Shown in pieces: positions 6,343 to 17,747 of a stretch of 64,000 bases of DNA. The position numbers and the translations under genes were made by a program. The notes under the pieces were generated by a model, which saw only the letters and a list, made by a program, of their open reading frames with translations, made no database searches and was not told where the DNA came from. This DNA comes from Microbacterium faecale (lineage in GTDB: Bacteria; Actinomycetota; Actinomycetes; Actinomycetales; Microbacteriaceae): the NCBI RefSeq assembly GCF_014640975.1, contig NZ_BMHO01000002.1:282696-346695 (forward strand). Direction: 5' to 3'. The stretch's first letter is position 1. The number at the start of each line of letters is the position of its first letter.

Positions 6343-9227
6343 CAACCTCCCTCGAACGCCCCACCACGAAGCGCCCCGTCACCTGGCTGACGATCGCGGG
6401 CCTGGTCGCGCTGCCCGCCGTTGTCGGCGGCGTGCTCGTCGCCGCGCTCGACGACCCGACCGGTCGCCTCGACAACATGACCGCGGCCATCGTGAACCTC
6501 GACGACGGCGTGGAGATCGACGGTCGGCTCACACCGCTCGGCCGCCAGCTCGCGGCGGGGCTCGTCGAGGGCTCCGACGACGTCGACAGCAACATCGAGT
6601 GGGTGATCTCGAACGCACAGGACGCGTCTGACGGCGTCGCCGACGGCACCTATCAGGCGATCGTGACGATCCCCGAGTCGTTCAGCACCGCGGCGATGTC
6701 GTCCGCAAACGCGATTCAGGGCGAGGAGGATCCCTCGACCGCGACCATCGACGTCGACACCGCGAGCGATGCGCTGATCTTCGACGAGGCGATCATGCAG
6801 CAGGTCTCCACGGTCGCCGCGGGCGAGATGAGCGCCATGCTCTCCGAGGCGACGCTCGAGAACGTCTTCGTCAGCTTCACGGACCTCGGCTCACAGCTGG
6901 GCGACGCGTCGGACGGGGCGACACAGCTCGCGGACGGCGCGGGCGAGGCCCAGAACGGGGCCGAGGAGCTCTCGGGCGGAGCGGGCGAGCTCGCGGACGG
7001 CGCCGGGGAGCTCGCGGGCGGGATCTCGCAGCTCGCAGGCGGGGCCACCGATGCCTCTGTGGGCGCGGGCGAACTCGCGGACGGCACCGCTGCGCTGGCG
7101 GACGGCGCGGCCGGGGTGGCGGACGGATCGAGCGCGCTCGCGGGCGGGGCGAGCCAACTGCGCGATGGCCTCGGGCAGCTCGACGCTGGCATCTCCCCGC
7201 TCGCGGAGGGCGCGACGCAGGTCGCTGGCGGCGTCGCTGCCGTGGACGTCGGGCTGAACGGGTCCGGCGACGAGCCGGGGCTCGCGCAGGGTGCGGCTTC
7301 GATTGTGGCGGCGCTCGGCGACATCTCCGGCGCGATGAACGGATCAGACGACCAGCCCGGCCTCGCGGGCGGATCCGCCGACGTGGCGGACGGCGCGGCC
7401 GAGCTCGCGACCGGGGCGCGGCAGCTGTCGGACGGGGCGACGCAGATCGCCGACGGCGTCGACGGACTGGCGACCGGGGCGAACGACCTCGCCGGCGGCG
7501 CCGGTCAGGTCGCGGACGGCGTCGACGGAATCACGACCGGCGCGAATGACCTCGCGGGCGGGGCGACGCAGATCGCCGACGGCGTCGACGGACTGTCCTC
7601 CGGCGCGAATGACCTCGCGGGCGGGGCGACCCAGGTCGCCGACGGCGTCGACGGACTGGCGACCGGGGCGAACGACCTCGCCGGCGGCGCCGGCCAGCTC
7701 GCGGGTGGTCTGGCGGAACTCGCCGACGCCTGCGACCAGGCGGGCGCGACGCTGGAGTTCTGCGAGCAGCTCGGCCAGCTTGTCGGATCCGCGCAGGGCG
7801 TCGCCGACGGCACCGCCGGGCTGGCCGCGGGCGCCGAGGACCTCGCTCCGGGTGCGCGCGGCGTCGCGACGGGCGTGACGGAGCTCTCAGCCGGCGCCGC
7901 CGACCTCGCCCCGGGTGCGCGTCAACTCGCCGACGGGGCGGCGGAACTCTCTGACGGGGCGGCACAGCTCGCCCCCGGCGCACGCCAGGTTGCCGACGGG
8001 GCGGCAGGACTCTCGGATGGGGCCGCGCAGCTCGCCCCGGGCGCACGCCAGGTCGCTGGCGGCACGACCGACCTCGCACACGGTGCCGAACAGCTCGCCC
8101 CGGGTGCACGCCAGGTCGCCGACGGGGCCGCGCAGCTCGGGTCCGGCCTGACCGAGGTCACCGACGGCGCGGCGCAGATCGCCGATGGAACGTCTCAGCT
8201 CGCGGGCGGCACCGCGCAGCTCACCCCCGGCGCACAGCAGGTCGCCGGCGGGCTCTCGCAGGTCGCCGGGAACACGCCCGCGCTCGTGGACGGCGCGGCG
8301 GCTCTCGCGACGGGAGCGGGCGACCTCAGCGGGGGCGCGGCGCAGCTTGCGGCCGGCGCGACCGAGGCCTCGACCGGAACGTACTCGCTCGCGGACGGCA
8401 TCGCCGCCCTCGGCGATGGCGCGCGCGAAGCCTCCTCCGGGGCCGGGGCGCTCGGCGAGGGCGTATCCGCGCTCTCGGAGGGAGCAGCGGACCTCGGCGA
8501 CGGCATCGGCCAGCTGGGCACCGGGGTGAGCGAACTCGGCGACGGTCTCGGCACCGCGGTCGATCAGCTGCCCACCTTCACCGACCAGGAGGCGTCCGAT
8601 GTCGCCGCGAACGTGCGCGAGCCGGTCACGTCCTCCTCGAGCGGCCTGTCGATGTTCGGCGCGAGCGCGGTCCCGCTGCTCGCCGCGATCGTGCTGTGGT
8701 TCGGCGGCCTGGCGACGTTCCTCGCCGTGCGGCCGGTGACTGCCGCCACATTGACGTCGCGGCGCTCGTCGGTCGCCCTCGCGGCGCGTGGTTTCCTCCC
8801 CGGCGGCCTCATCGGCCTCGTCCAGGGTCTGCTCGTGGGAGCGATCCTCGTGTGGGTGGGCGACCACTCGACCGCGACGTCGTTCGCCCTCATCGGGATC
8901 TCCGCTCTCGTGGGCGTCGCCTTCAGTGCGGTGCACCAGGCGCTGGCGGCGGCCCTCGGCGGCATCGGCCGGTGGATCGCAGCGATGGCCGGCGCGCTCG
9001 CCGTCGCGGTCGGCATCGTCTCGGCCGTGCCGGGCGTCCTCGTGGGTCTCGCGGGGATCCTGCCGACCGCGCCCGCGCTCGAGGCGCTACTCGCGCCGAC
9101 CACCGGATCCGCTGTCGGCGGCGCGATCGCCGCGCTCGTGACGTGGGCGGTCCTGGCCTTCGCCGCCACGACCCTCGTCACGGCGACCCGGCGCACCACC
9201 ACTCCGGTCGCCCTCGCTGCGGCCTGA
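6339..9227 (+). CDS. YhgE/Pip-family membrane protein with long heptad-like repeats
   Basis: 962 residues. One membrane helix lies at about residues 17-37. A long extracytoplasmic section follows, of which roughly 190-745 is built of Gly/Ala-rich heptads of the type LADGA. A C-terminal group of about five or six membrane helices starts near residue 770. This is the architecture of the phage infection protein / YhgE family, some members of which are phage receptors and others work with exporters. Coupling to the MMPL gene (ATGA overlap) suggests a partner in export or envelope remodelling. Two blocks of nearly identical 63-bp repeats lie inside (listed separately). Confidence 0.88.
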   Translation: MTTSLERPTTKRPVTWLTIAGLVALPAVVGGVLVAALDDPTGRLDNMTAAIVNLDDGVEIDGRLTPLGRQLAAGLVEGSDDVDSNIEWVISNAQDASDGVADGTYQAIVTIPESFSTAAMSSANAIQGEEDPSTATIDVDTASDALIFDEAIMQQVSTVAAGEMSAMLSEATLENVFVSFTDLGSQLGDASDGATQLADGAGEAQNGAEELSGGAGELADGAGELAGGISQLAGGATDASVGAGELADGTAALADGAAGVADGSSALAGGASQLRDGLGQLDAGISPLAEGATQVAGGVAAVDVGLNGSGDEPGLAQGAASIVAALGDISGAMNGSDDQPGLAGGSADVADGAAELATGARQLSDGATQIADGVDGLATGANDLAGGAGQVADGVDGITTGANDLAGGATQIADGVDGLSSGANDLAGGATQVADGVDGLATGANDLAGGAGQLAGGLAELADACDQAGATLEFCEQLGQLVGSAQGVADGTAGLAAGAEDLAPGARGVATGVTELSAGAADLAPGARQLADGAAELSDGAAQLAPGARQVADGAAGLSDGAAQLAPGARQVAGGTTDLAHGAEQLAPGARQVADGAAQLGSGLTEVTDGAAQIADGTSQLAGGTAQLTPGAQQVAGGLSQVAGNTPALVDGAAALATGAGDLSGGAAQLAAGATEASTGTYSLADGIAALGDGAREASSGAGALGEGVSALSEGAADLGDGIGQLGTGVSELGDGLGTAVDQLPTFTDQEASDVAANVREPVTSSSSGLSMFGASAVPLLAAIVLWFGGLATFLAVRPVTAATLTSRRSSVALAARGFLPGGLIGLVQGLLVGAILVWVGDHSTATSFALIGISALVGVAFSAVHQALAAALGGIGRWIAAMAGALAVAVGIVSAVPGVLVGLAGILPTAPALEALLAPTTGSAVGGAIAALVTWAVLAFAATTLVTATRRTTTPVALAAA
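7446..7697 (+). repeat. Four in-frame 63-bp repeats in the Pip gene
   Basis: Units at 7446, 7509, 7572 and 7635 each encode a 21-residue variant of the pattern ADGVDGLATGANDLAGGA plus two or three residues. Units 1 and 4 are almost identical at the DNA level, including third positions, which points to recent duplication or gene conversion. Confidence 0.9.
7842..8156 (+). repeat. Five in-frame 63-bp repeats in the Pip gene (second block)
   Basis: Units start at 7842, 7905, 7968, 8031 and 8094. Each encodes 21 residues beginning LAPGAR and continuing with variants of QVADGAAQLSDGAAQ. The register is the same three-heptad period as the first block but the consensus is different, so the two arrays expanded separately. 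Confidence 0.9.
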
Positions 9228-9251
9228 CCGCCCGCGGGGTGCCCTGCTCCG

Positions 9252-9299
9252 GTCGCGCAAAAGCACCTTCGTTCTTGAACGAAGGTGCTTTTGCGCGAC
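9252..9299. terminator. Perfect 23-bp inverted repeat, bidirectional terminator / repeat family member
   Basis: Arms 9252-9274 and 9277-9299 are perfectly complementary around a TT centre. Each arm has a run of four A or T (CGCAAAAGC / GCTTTTGCG). It lies between the ends of the convergent Pip and ccsB genes and would terminate both. The core GGTCGCGCAAAAGCACCTT recurs at 14687-14705. Confidence 0.8.
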
Positions 9300-9319
9300 G
9301 GGAGTGAGGCGTGGGCGCG

Positions 9320-10321
9320 TCAGCTGATGCCCGAGTAGGCGTGGAGCCCCTCAAAGAACATGTTCACGATCGTGAAGTTGAACAGCACCGCGGCGAAGCC
9401 GACGATCGAGAGCCAGGCCGAGCGCGTGCCGCGCCATCCGCGCGTCGCACGAGCGTGGATGTATCCGGCGTAGAGCACCCAGATGATGAAGGTCCACACT
9501 TCCTTGGTGTCGAAACCCCAATAGCGGCCCCACGCATCCTGCGCCCAGATCGAACCGGCGATGAGGGTGAAGGTCCAGAAGATGAAGCCGATGATCGCCA
9601 CACGGTACGCGAGCGATTCGAGCTCGTCGGCGTTCGGAACCGTCCGCAGCAGCGACCGCTTCTCACCTCGCGACGCATCCTCGCGCACGCGACGCTCGCG
9701 ACCCGTCTGGAACAGCTGCAGCACGCTCAGCGCGAAGGCGAGGCCCATGAACGCGGTGGCGAGCGACGCGACGAACACGTGGATGACGAGCCAGGCCGAC
9801 TTGAGCGGGTCCGCGAGCGGCACGATCTCGGTGTAGATCGCGGGCAGCGCGGCCGCGCCGAGCAGCACGGCGACGAGCCCCGTCATGAACGCGCCCACAT
9901 AACGCAGGTCGCGCCAGAAGAGCACGCCGAGGTAGACGGCCGTGAACAGCAGCGTCGACGTCATCGCGAACTCGTACATGTTCGACCAGGGCACGCGGCC
10001 CGCGCCGATTCCGCGCAGGATCGTCGCGGCCAAGTGCAGCAGGAATGCGATCGCCGTCAGGGTGGTGCCGATGCGGCCCATGACGTTGTTTGTGTGCGGC
10101 ACCGGGGCGCTGTCGCGCTCGAGGACCGCGGTGGCTGCGCCTCCGGCCGACGTCGTTCCACCGGCGGCGACGAGCTCGCGATCCTTCTGCCGGATCGAGG
10201 CGTCGGACCGTTTCGCGAGGTCCACGGCGTAGCACACGAAGGCAAGCACGTACACGATGATCGCGGTCCACAGCGAGATGACAGACCACGTGTCGAACAT
10301 GAGGGCGTTCGCGGAGGGCAT
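9320..10321 (-). CDS. ccsB: Cytochrome c maturation protein CcsB (CcsA/ResC-type heme handler)
   Basis: 333 residues, polytopic. The heme-handling tryptophan-rich segment is present as WGRYWGFDTKEVW near residue 255, the usual actinobacterial form, and membrane helices flank it. With ResB it forms the System II synthetase that brings heme out of the cell and attaches it to apocytochrome c. It is the last gene of the TlpA-CcdA-ResB-CcsB operon, nine bases after resB, and is followed by a strong terminator. The start is the ATG at 10321. Confidence 0.92.
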   Translation of the reverse strand: MPSANALMFDTWSVISLWTAIIVYVLAFVCYAVDLAKRSDASIRQKDRELVAAGGTTSAGGAATAVLERDSAPVPHTNNVMGRIGTTLTAIAFLLHLAATILRGIGAGRVPWSNMYEFAMTSTLLFTAVYLGVLFWRDLRYVGAFMTGLVAVLLGAAALPAIYTEIVPLADPLKSAWLVIHVFVASLATAFMGLAFALSVLQLFQTGRERRVREDASRGEKRSLLRTVPNADELESLAYRVAIIGFIFWTFTLIAGSIWAQDAWGRYWGFDTKEVWTFIIWVLYAGYIHARATRGWRGTRSAWLSIVGFAAVLFNFTIVNMFFEGLHAYSGIS

Positions 10322-10330
10322 GCGCTGATC

Positions 10331-11978
<1,648 letters not shown>

Positions 11979-11998
<20 letters not shown>

Positions 11999-12728
11999 CC
12001 GCGATCACCCCCTGGAGTCGCGACATGATCATGGTCCAGACTCCCGACACCATCAGCACACCGATCAGGATCAGCAGCGCACCGCCGATGACGTTCACGG
12101 TGCGCACGTGGCGGCGCAGGACGGCGACCGACTTCGCGGCCCATCCCAGTCCGAGTGCGATGAGCAGGAACGGAAGCCCTAGCCCGAGCGAGTAGGCGAG
12201 ACCGAGTGCGGCGGCCCGCCACACGTCGCCCGTGTTCCACGACAGTCCCATGATCACGATGAGCGTCGGGCCGATGCACGGCGCCCATCCGATGCCGAGC
12301 GCGAGGCCGAGCAGCGGGGCGCCCGCGAGCCCGAGGTTGGAGTTCATCGCGGGGCGGGCCTGTCGCTGCATGAGCCGAAACATGCCGAGGAACACCAGGC
12401 CCATCAGGATGATGATGGCGCCGAGCACCCGGGTAATGACGTCGTTGTACTGCAGGAAGAACCGGCCGAGGCCCCCGGAGAAGATGTTCATGGCCATGAA
12501 CACGACGGTGAACCCCGCGATGAACAGCAGCACCCCGCCGACGAGGCGACCGCGCGGGGCGAGCGACTCCTGCGCGTCGCGCGGCAGCACGGATCCGGAG
12601 ATGAAGCCGAGGTAGCCCGGCACAAGCGGGAGGACGCAGGGCGACAGGAACGAGAGCAGACCGGCGGCGAGCGCGATCGGCAGCGCCAGCCAGAGGGATC
12701 CGGCCCCGACGAGCTGCTCGAGACTCAC
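11979..12728 (-). CDS. ccdA: CcdA-family thiol-disulfide transporter
   Basis: 249 residues with about six membrane helices. The N-terminal signature FLSPCVLPLVPGYL holds the first redox cysteine. The family carries electrons across the membrane to keep apocytochrome thiols reduced. The GTG start at 12728 overlaps the stop of the TlpA-like gene (GTGA), and the 3' end overlaps resB. Its operon position identifies its role in cytochrome c maturation. Confidence 0.92.
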
Positions 12729-13333
12729 GCGGACTCTTCGAGGACGTCGCTGACAAGCGTGTCGAGGATCGACGCCCCCTCGAGCTTGCCGATGATGCGG
12801 GCAGCGACGCGGCCGTCACGGTCGAGCACGAGCGTGATGGGCGTCGACTGGAGCGGTGACTCGGCGGCGAAGGCGAGCTTCACGGATCCGGTCTCGACGT
12901 CCATGATGCTCGGGTAGGTGATGCCGTTGTCCTTCGCGAACGAGATCGCGGATTCGGGCTGGTCGTAGATGTTCACGCCGACGAACTTCACGCCGTCGTC
13001 CTTGTGGGTCTGCCAGACCTGCTCGAGGTCGGGCGCCTCGACGATGCAGGGCGGGCACTCGGCGTACCAGAAGTTCACGACGGTGACGTGCCCGGCGGTG
13101 TCGTCGCTCGACAGCTCGTCGCCGTGCTCGGTGACGCCGGCCCATTCGACGGAGTCGCCGCGTTCGTCGGCCGGGATCTCCTGCACCTGGAACTGGCCGG
13201 CGATGTATCCGGTGTTCTCCCCCGCGAGGTACTGCTCCGAGACGGGGTCGTTCGCGCATGCGGCGACCGACGCGGCCAATGCGACCGCGGCCAGCGCGGC
13301 GGCGACGCGACGGATCCGATAAGTCAGGGGCAC
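12725..13333 (-). CDS. TlpA/ResA-like membrane-anchored thiol-disulfide reductase
   Basis: 202 residues. A lipoprotein signal ends at Cys26 (ASVAAC). A thioredoxin-fold domain follows with the redox motif CPPC inside VNFWYAECPPCIVEAPDLE at about residue 94. It probably reduces the CxxCH thiols of apocytochrome c outside the membrane, using electrons from the CcdA protein encoded next. It is the first gene of the four-gene maturation operon. The start is GTG at 13333. Confidence 0.9.
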   Translation of the reverse strand: MPLTYRIRRVAAALAAVALAASVAACANDPVSEQYLAGENTGYIAGQFQVQEIPADERGDSVEWAGVTEHGDELSSDDTAGHVTVVNFWYAECPPCIVEAPDLEQVWQTHKDDGVKFVGVNIYDQPESAISFAKDNGITYPSIMDVETGSVKLAFAAESPLQSTPITLVLDRDGRVAARIIGKLEGASILDTLVSDVLEESA

Positions 13334-13390
13334 GCCCGTAATTCTACGCGGCGTAGTAAGAGGAGGCTGAGTGCGGCCCGCCGCCTGGAG

Positions 13391-13528
13391 ATGGGTCGCC
13401 AGAGTTTGCCGGGCGCACGCCTCTCATCCCGTCATCTCTGGCGACGCTTACCTCGGGGCGGGGTCGCCGACGAATGGGTCGCCAGAGTTTGCGGCTCACT
13501 GGCCGCTCGCGTTGCCATCTCTGGCGAC
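13391..13528. repeat. Two copies of an inverted-repeat element
   Basis: ATGGGTCGCCAGAGTTTGC occurs at 13391-13409 and again at 13474-13492, 83 bases apart. Each copy is followed by CTCTGGCGAC (13436-13445 and 13519-13528), which pairs with the leading GTCGCCAGAG to give two separate 10-bp-arm hairpins of about 50 bases. No coding capacity. They fill the gap between the tlpA-like gene and the DUF3054 gene. Confidence 0.85.
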
Positions 13529-13545
13529 CCTCACGCTGGGTGGGG

Positions 13546-13926
13546 TCAGGTGCGCGCGCGACGGCGGGCGAGGATCCTGTCGATTCCGGCCACGACGAGG
13601 CGCCAGCCGACGATCCCGGCAAACAGCACGAGTGCGGTGACGAGGAAGAACGTCCACGCGAAGCCGCCACCCGTGGCCACCCGGAGGATCATGCCGCAGC
13701 CGACGGCGAAGAACCAAACGGTCACCCCCGCGCGGATCGGTGCGGCGGGCGCCCTCCAGGCGATCGAGACGAGCCACCCGAGCGCGGCGCCGACGGCGAA
13801 TGGCCAGACGACGCGCAGGAGGTCGGCGATGATCTCGCCACTGTGGGTGGAGATGCCCGTGGTGGCGAAACCGACGATGACCACCGCGTCGAGGAGCGCA
13901 GCGAGGGTCCACGGGAAGCGGCGCAT
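13546..13926 (-). CDS. DUF3054-family small membrane protein
   Basis: 126 residues with four predicted membrane helices and a basic C-terminal tail (ARRRART). The pattern of TTGISTHSGEI in the first loop and LLRVVWPFAVGAALGW in helix 2 is that of the DUF3054 family, whose function is unknown. The ATG at 13926 is preceded by a weak GGGAT. It stands alone, divergent from the histidine phosphatase gene. Confidence 0.8.
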   Translation of the reverse strand: MRRFPWTLAALLDAVVIVGFATTGISTHSGEIIADLLRVVWPFAVGAALGWLVSIAWRAPAAPIRAGVTVWFFAVGCGMILRVATGGGFAWTFFLVTALVLFAGIVGWRLVVAGIDRILARRRART

Positions 13927-14044
13927 GATCCCAACGTACCGTCCGCACGTGGACGGCCGCCGCGACCGCTGGCGACGACGGATCCGCGGTTCGCAGTGTT
14001 CGCCGGTGCCGTCTGCCGTGGTCCCGTCCGGGTAGCGTGGCCGT

Positions 14045-14668
14045 ATGCCCGCCGCGCGCCTGCACCTCGTCCGCCACGGAGAAGTCCACAACCCCCAGCG
14101 ACTGCTCTACGAGCGGATCCCCGGATACGGTCTGAGCGAAGCGGGCCGCGAGATGGCACGCGCGGCGGCCGAGCACGTGAACTCCGAGGGGCGCGCCGTC
14201 TCGCGCCTCATCTCCTCGCCGTTGCAGCGGGCCCGGGAGTCGGCCGAGCCGTTCGTCGAGCTGTTCGACCTCACGCCGGAACAGGACGAGCGTGTCATCG
14301 AACCGTGGAACTCGTTCGCTGGCAAGCGCATGAAGCGGGCCGTTCTGAACCCGATCAACTGGCGCCTGCTCATCGACCCGTCGAAGCCGAGCTGGGGCGA
14401 GCCGTTCGCTGCGACGGCAGAGCGCATGGTCGAGGCCATGGAAGATGCGTGGGAGTCGACCGATTCCGGAGACGTCGTGATCGTCTCGCACCAGGCTCCG
14501 ATCTGGATCGCGCACCTCGCGATCGCGGGCGAGAAGCTCGCGCACTCCCCCACGAAGCGCCGCTGCGCCCTCTCGAGCGTGACGACCTTCGAGCGCACGG
14601 GCGGATCCTTCACCGAGGTCGCCTACGCGGAACCTGCGGCCGCAGGCATCGACCTCGGCGCGGTGTGA
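14045..14668 (+). CDS. Histidine phosphatase family protein (phosphoglycerate mutase-like)
   Basis: 207 residues. The phospho-accepting histidine lies in LHLVRHGEVHNPQ near the N-terminus. SSPLQRARESAEP follows in the usual place, and the second histidine is in VVIVSHQAPIW at about residue 150. These are the RHG and SH motifs of the family, which hydrolyses small phosphate esters or phosphoproteins; the substrate cannot be read from the sequence. It is a single gene, followed by a large inverted repeat. Confidence 0.88.
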   Translation: MPAARLHLVRHGEVHNPQRLLYERIPGYGLSEAGREMARAAAEHVNSEGRAVSRLISSPLQRARESAEPFVELFDLTPEQDERVIEPWNSFAGKRMKRAVLNPINWRLLIDPSKPSWGEPFAATAERMVEAMEDAWESTDSGDVVIVSHQAPIWIAHLAIAGEKLAHSPTKRRCALSSVTTFERTGGSFTEVAYAEPAAAGIDLGAV

Positions 14669-14682
14669 GCGGAGTTCTTCCC

Positions 14683-14740
14683 TTCCGGTCGCGCAAAAGC
14701 ACCTTTATCGCGCGACGAAGCTGCCTTTGCGCGACCGGAA
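14683..14740. repeat. Imperfect 23-bp inverted repeat, second member of the 9252 family
   Basis: The left arm 14683-14705 and right arm 14718-14740 pair with two mismatches. The left arm shares GGTCGCGCAAAAGCACCTT with the palindrome at 9252-9299. It sits between the convergent phosphatase and DUF368 genes and may serve both as terminator. Confidence 0.75.
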
Positions 14741-14753
14741 CGGACGGTGCGGG

Positions 14754-15689
14754 CTACTCCGGGAGTTCGCCGACGCGGCGCTTCGTGATCGCGTGCTCGA
14801 TCGCGACGAGGATGAGCACCACGATCGCTCCCGCGACCGCGAAGACGGTCGGCCAGAGCGGATCCGAGGGAGCGAGAAGCGCTCCGTGCCCGTCCTCGCT
14901 GCCCGCGCCTCCCTGCCATGGCCACAACGCGCGCAGGGACCCGAGCATGAGTCCCGCCATGATGATCAGCGTCATGCGACGGTGCTTCTCGAGGAGGACC
15001 CGCATCACGCGGACGACCGTGAGCAGTCCGAGAATGGCGCCCACCGCGAAAACGCTGATATAGGTCATGTCGCGCTCGTCGACGGCCTGGAGCGTCGGCG
15101 AGTAGAGGCCGACGGCGAGCAGAAAGAAGGATCCGGAGACGCCAGGCACGACGAGGGCGCACACCGCCACCGCGGCCGCGGCGAAAACGAACACGAGGTT
15201 CGGATTCTCGACGGTGCCTCCGCCGGCGAAGCCGACGAGGAAGAACGCCACGGCGACCGCAAGGATGAACGCCACGATGTCGACCGCGAGGTTCTTGCGC
15301 TTCGGCAGCAGCCGGTACGGCACGACGAGGCTCGCCGCGACGAGCCCGAAGAAGAGTCCGCGCGCGTTGACCGGGTTCGAGGAGACCAGGCTCTCGATGG
15401 TTCCGGCGGCAAAGAGGACGGCGCTCGCCATGCCGATGAGCATGGGGAGAACGAGCCACCAGTCGACCTCGGCGATGCGTCGACGGAAGCCGGCCGCGCG
15501 GTCGGGCCCGGTGACAAGGGTCTTGAAGGCGCCGCCCAGCGCGCTCGCCGCGTGCAACGCTCGCTCGTAAACGCCTACGACGAGCGCGACGGTCCCCCCG
15601 GAGATCCCGGGGACCAGCTCCGCCATCCCGATAAGGAATCCGCGAATCGCGTTCCACGGGGTGTGGATCGGCTTGGCCGTGTCGTTCAC
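14754..15689 (-). CDS. DUF368-family polytopic membrane protein
   Basis: 311 residues with eight or more membrane helices. The N-terminal signature [17 protein letters not shown] and the related second-half motif [16 protein letters not shown] form the inverted-repeat pattern of DUF368 proteins, which are related to undecaprenyl-phosphate flippases of the PopT type. A role in lipid-carrier recycling is therefore possible but not shown by the sequence. ATG start at 15689. It is a single gene, divergent from aspS. Confidence 0.85.
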   Translation of the reverse strand: MNDTAKPIHTPWNAIRGFLIGMAELVPGISGGTVALVVGVYERALHAASALGGAFKTLVTGPDRAAGFRRRIAEVDWWLVLPMLIGMASAVLFAAGTIESLVSSNPVNARGLFFGLVAASLVVPYRLLPKRKNLAVDIVAFILAVAVAFFLVGFAGGGTVENPNLVFVFAAAAVAVCALVVPGVSGSFFLLAVGLYSPTLQAVDERDMTYISVFAVGAILGLLTVVRVMRVLLEKHRRMTLIIMAGLMLGSLRALWPWQGGAGSEDGHGALLAPSDPLWPTVFAVAGAIVVLILVAIEHAITKRRVGELPE

Positions 15690-15922
15690 GTTGTCTCGCT
15701 TCCGTCGTGCGCCACGTCGACACTACCCATCGCGTGCACGTGCGTCCCTGGGGAAAACCCGCGCGCCGCCAGGGGAAGTCCCGACGCGGCGGCGGGGGAC
15801 GGATCCGCGAAACGCGCCGCGGACAACATGGATCCGCCGCCCGCACCACAGTCGGGTCGCCTCCACAGCCGCTGCGGATAGGATCGTGCCGTCCCTTTCG
15901 CCTCACCAGAAGGATCGTAGAA

Positions 15923-17692
15923 GTGCTGCGCACCCACACCGCTGGCTCGCTCAGAGCCGCGCACATCGGTCAGACCGTCACCCTCACGGGTTGGGTCGAT
16001 CGTCGCCGCGATCACGGCGGGGTGGCATTCATCGATCTGCGTGATTCGTCGGGCATCGCCCAGGTGGTCATCCGTGACGAAGAGGTGGCCCACCCGCTCC
16101 GGAGCGAGTTCGTCCTCAAGGTCACCGGCGAGGTGTCCGAGCGCCCCGAGGGGAACGCGAACGAGAACCTGCCGACGGGCGACATCGAGGTGATCGCGAC
16201 CGACGTCGAGGTGCTCAACGCCTCGGCCCCGCTGCCGTTCCAGGTGTCGACCGCTCTCGACGGCCAAGAGACCGTCGGCGAGGAAGCGCGCCTCAAGCAC
16301 CGCTACCTCGACCTGCGCCGCCCCGGTCCCGCCGCAGCCCTGCGCCTGCGCTCCAAGGCCAACCAGGTCGCGCGCCGCGTGCTCGACGAGCACGAGTTCG
16401 TCGAGATCGAGACGCCCACCCTCACGCGTTCGACACCCGAGGGTGCCCGAGACTTCCTCGTCCCGGCGCGGTTGAACCCCGGATCCTGGTATGCGCTTCC
16501 GCAGTCCCCGCAGCTCTTCAAGCAGCTGCTGATGGTCGGCGGCATGGAGCGTTATTACCAGCTCGCGCGCAGCTATCGCGACGAGGACTTCCGTGCCGAC
16601 CGTCAGCCGGAGTTCACGCAGCTCGACATCGAGATGAGCTTCGTCGACCAGGAGGACGTCATCGCGCTCGGCGAGCAGGTCGTCGCGGAGCTCTGGAAGC
16701 TCATCGACGTCGAGATTCCGACGCCGATCGAGCGGATCACGTTCGCCGACGCGATGCGGCTGTACGGATCCGACAAGCCGGACCTGCGCTTCGGCAACAC
16801 GATCGTCGAGCTCGCCGAGTACTTCGCCGACACGTCCTTCCGCGTCTTCCAGCAGGAGTATGTCGGATCCGTCGTCATGCCCGGCGGCGCCTCGCTGCCG
16901 CGCCGCCAGTTTGACGCCTGGCAGGACTGGGCGAAGTCGCGCGGCGCGAGGGGGCTCGCGTACGTCACGTTCGCCGAGGACGGCACGCTCGGCGGTCCTG
17001 TCGCCAAGAACCTCACCGACACCGAGCGCGACGGACTCGCCGCAATCACGGGGGCACAGCCCGGTGACGCCGTGTTCTTCGCCGCGGGCAAGACGAACGA
17101 GGCGCGTGCGCTGCTCGGCGCCGCGCGCGTCGAGATCGCCCACCGCACCGACCAGATCTCGGACGACGACTGGGCGTTCGTGTGGGTCGTCGACGCACCG
17201 CTGTTCAAGCCGACCGGTGAGGATCCGGAGGACGTCGACCTCGGCAACTCGGCATGGACGGCGGTGCACCACGCATTCACCTCGCCGAAGCCAGAGCACC
17301 TCGACACGTTCGACAAGGATCCCGAAAGCGCCTTGTCGTACGCGTACGACATCGTCTGCAACGGCGTCGAGATGGGCGGCGGCTCGATCCGTATCCACCA
17401 GCGCGACGTGCAGGAGCGCATCTTCCAGGTGATGGGCATCGGCGAGGAGGAGGCGCAGGAGAAGTTCGGCTTCCTGCTCGACGCCTTCGCCTTCGGTGCG
17501 CCCCCGCACGGCGGCATCGCGTTCGGCTGGGATCGCGTGCTGCAGCTGCTGACCAAGACCGACTCGATCCGCGAGGTCATCGCCTTCCCCAAGTCGGGCA
17601 ACGGTTACGACCCGCTCACCGCGGCTCCTGCTCCGATCACGCCGGAGCAGCGCGCCGAGGCCGGCGTCGACTACGAACCAGAAGAGGACTGA
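15923..17692 (+). CDS. aspS: Aspartate--tRNA ligase
   Basis: 589 residues, class II synthetase of the bacterial AspRS type. The N-terminal OB-fold anticodon domain contains [19 protein letters not shown]. Motif 1 is around [20 protein letters not shown], motif 2 around [18 protein letters not shown], a GAD insertion follows, and motif 3 is [10 protein letters not shown]. It charges tRNA-Asp in the cytoplasm. The start is GTG at 15923 (AGAAGGA upstream); earlier in-frame codons would add a basic tail not found in the family. A perfect terminator follows 11 bases after the stop. Confidence 0.95.
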   Translation: MLRTHTAGSLRAAHIGQTVTLTGWVDRRRDHGGVAFIDLRDSSGIAQVVIRDEEVAHPLRSEFVLKVTGEVSERPEGNANENLPTGDIEVIATDVEVLNASAPLPFQVSTALDGQETVGEEARLKHRYLDLRRPGPAAALRLRSKANQVARRVLDEHEFVEIETPTLTRSTPEGARDFLVPARLNPGSWYALPQSPQLFKQLLMVGGMERYYQLARSYRDEDFRADRQPEFTQLDIEMSFVDQEDVIALGEQVVAELWKLIDVEIPTPIERITFADAMRLYGSDKPDLRFGNTIVELAEYFADTSFRVFQQEYVGSVVMPGGASLPRRQFDAWQDWAKSRGARGLAYVTFAEDGTLGGPVAKNLTDTERDGLAAITGAQPGDAVFFAAGKTNEARALLGAARVEIAHRTDQISDDDWAFVWVVDAPLFKPTGEDPEDVDLGNSAWTAVHHAFTSPKPEHLDTFDKDPESALSYAYDIVCNGVEMGGGSIRIHQRDVQERIFQVMGIGEEEAQEKFGFLLDAFAFGAPPHGGIAFGWDRVLQLLTKTDSIREVIAFPKSGNGYDPLTAAPAPITPEQRAEAGVDYEPEED

Positions 17693-17703
17693 CCCTCTGA
17701 ACT

Positions 17704-17743
17704 GACGAGGTGCCCCCGCTCGCTCGAGCGGGGGCACCTCGTC
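17704..17743 (+). terminator. Rho-independent-type terminator of aspS
   Basis: Perfect 19-bp arms (17704-17722 and 17725-17743) around a two-base centre, GC-rich at the core, with GTTT directly after. Its place 11 bases downstream of aspS makes it the gene's terminator. Confidence 0.85.
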
Positions 17744-17747
17744 GTTT

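Noticed and set aside
3961..6345. A 794-codon open frame opposite the MMPL gene
   Set aside because: It mirrors the coding strand in a high-GC gene, is full of Arg/Asp/His, has no domain and no ribosome site; the MMPL frame has clear motifs.
7446..8156. Regular repeats as a possible CRISPR array
   Set aside because: The 63-bp units have no unique spacers, are in frame, and encode heptad repeats of the Pip protein.
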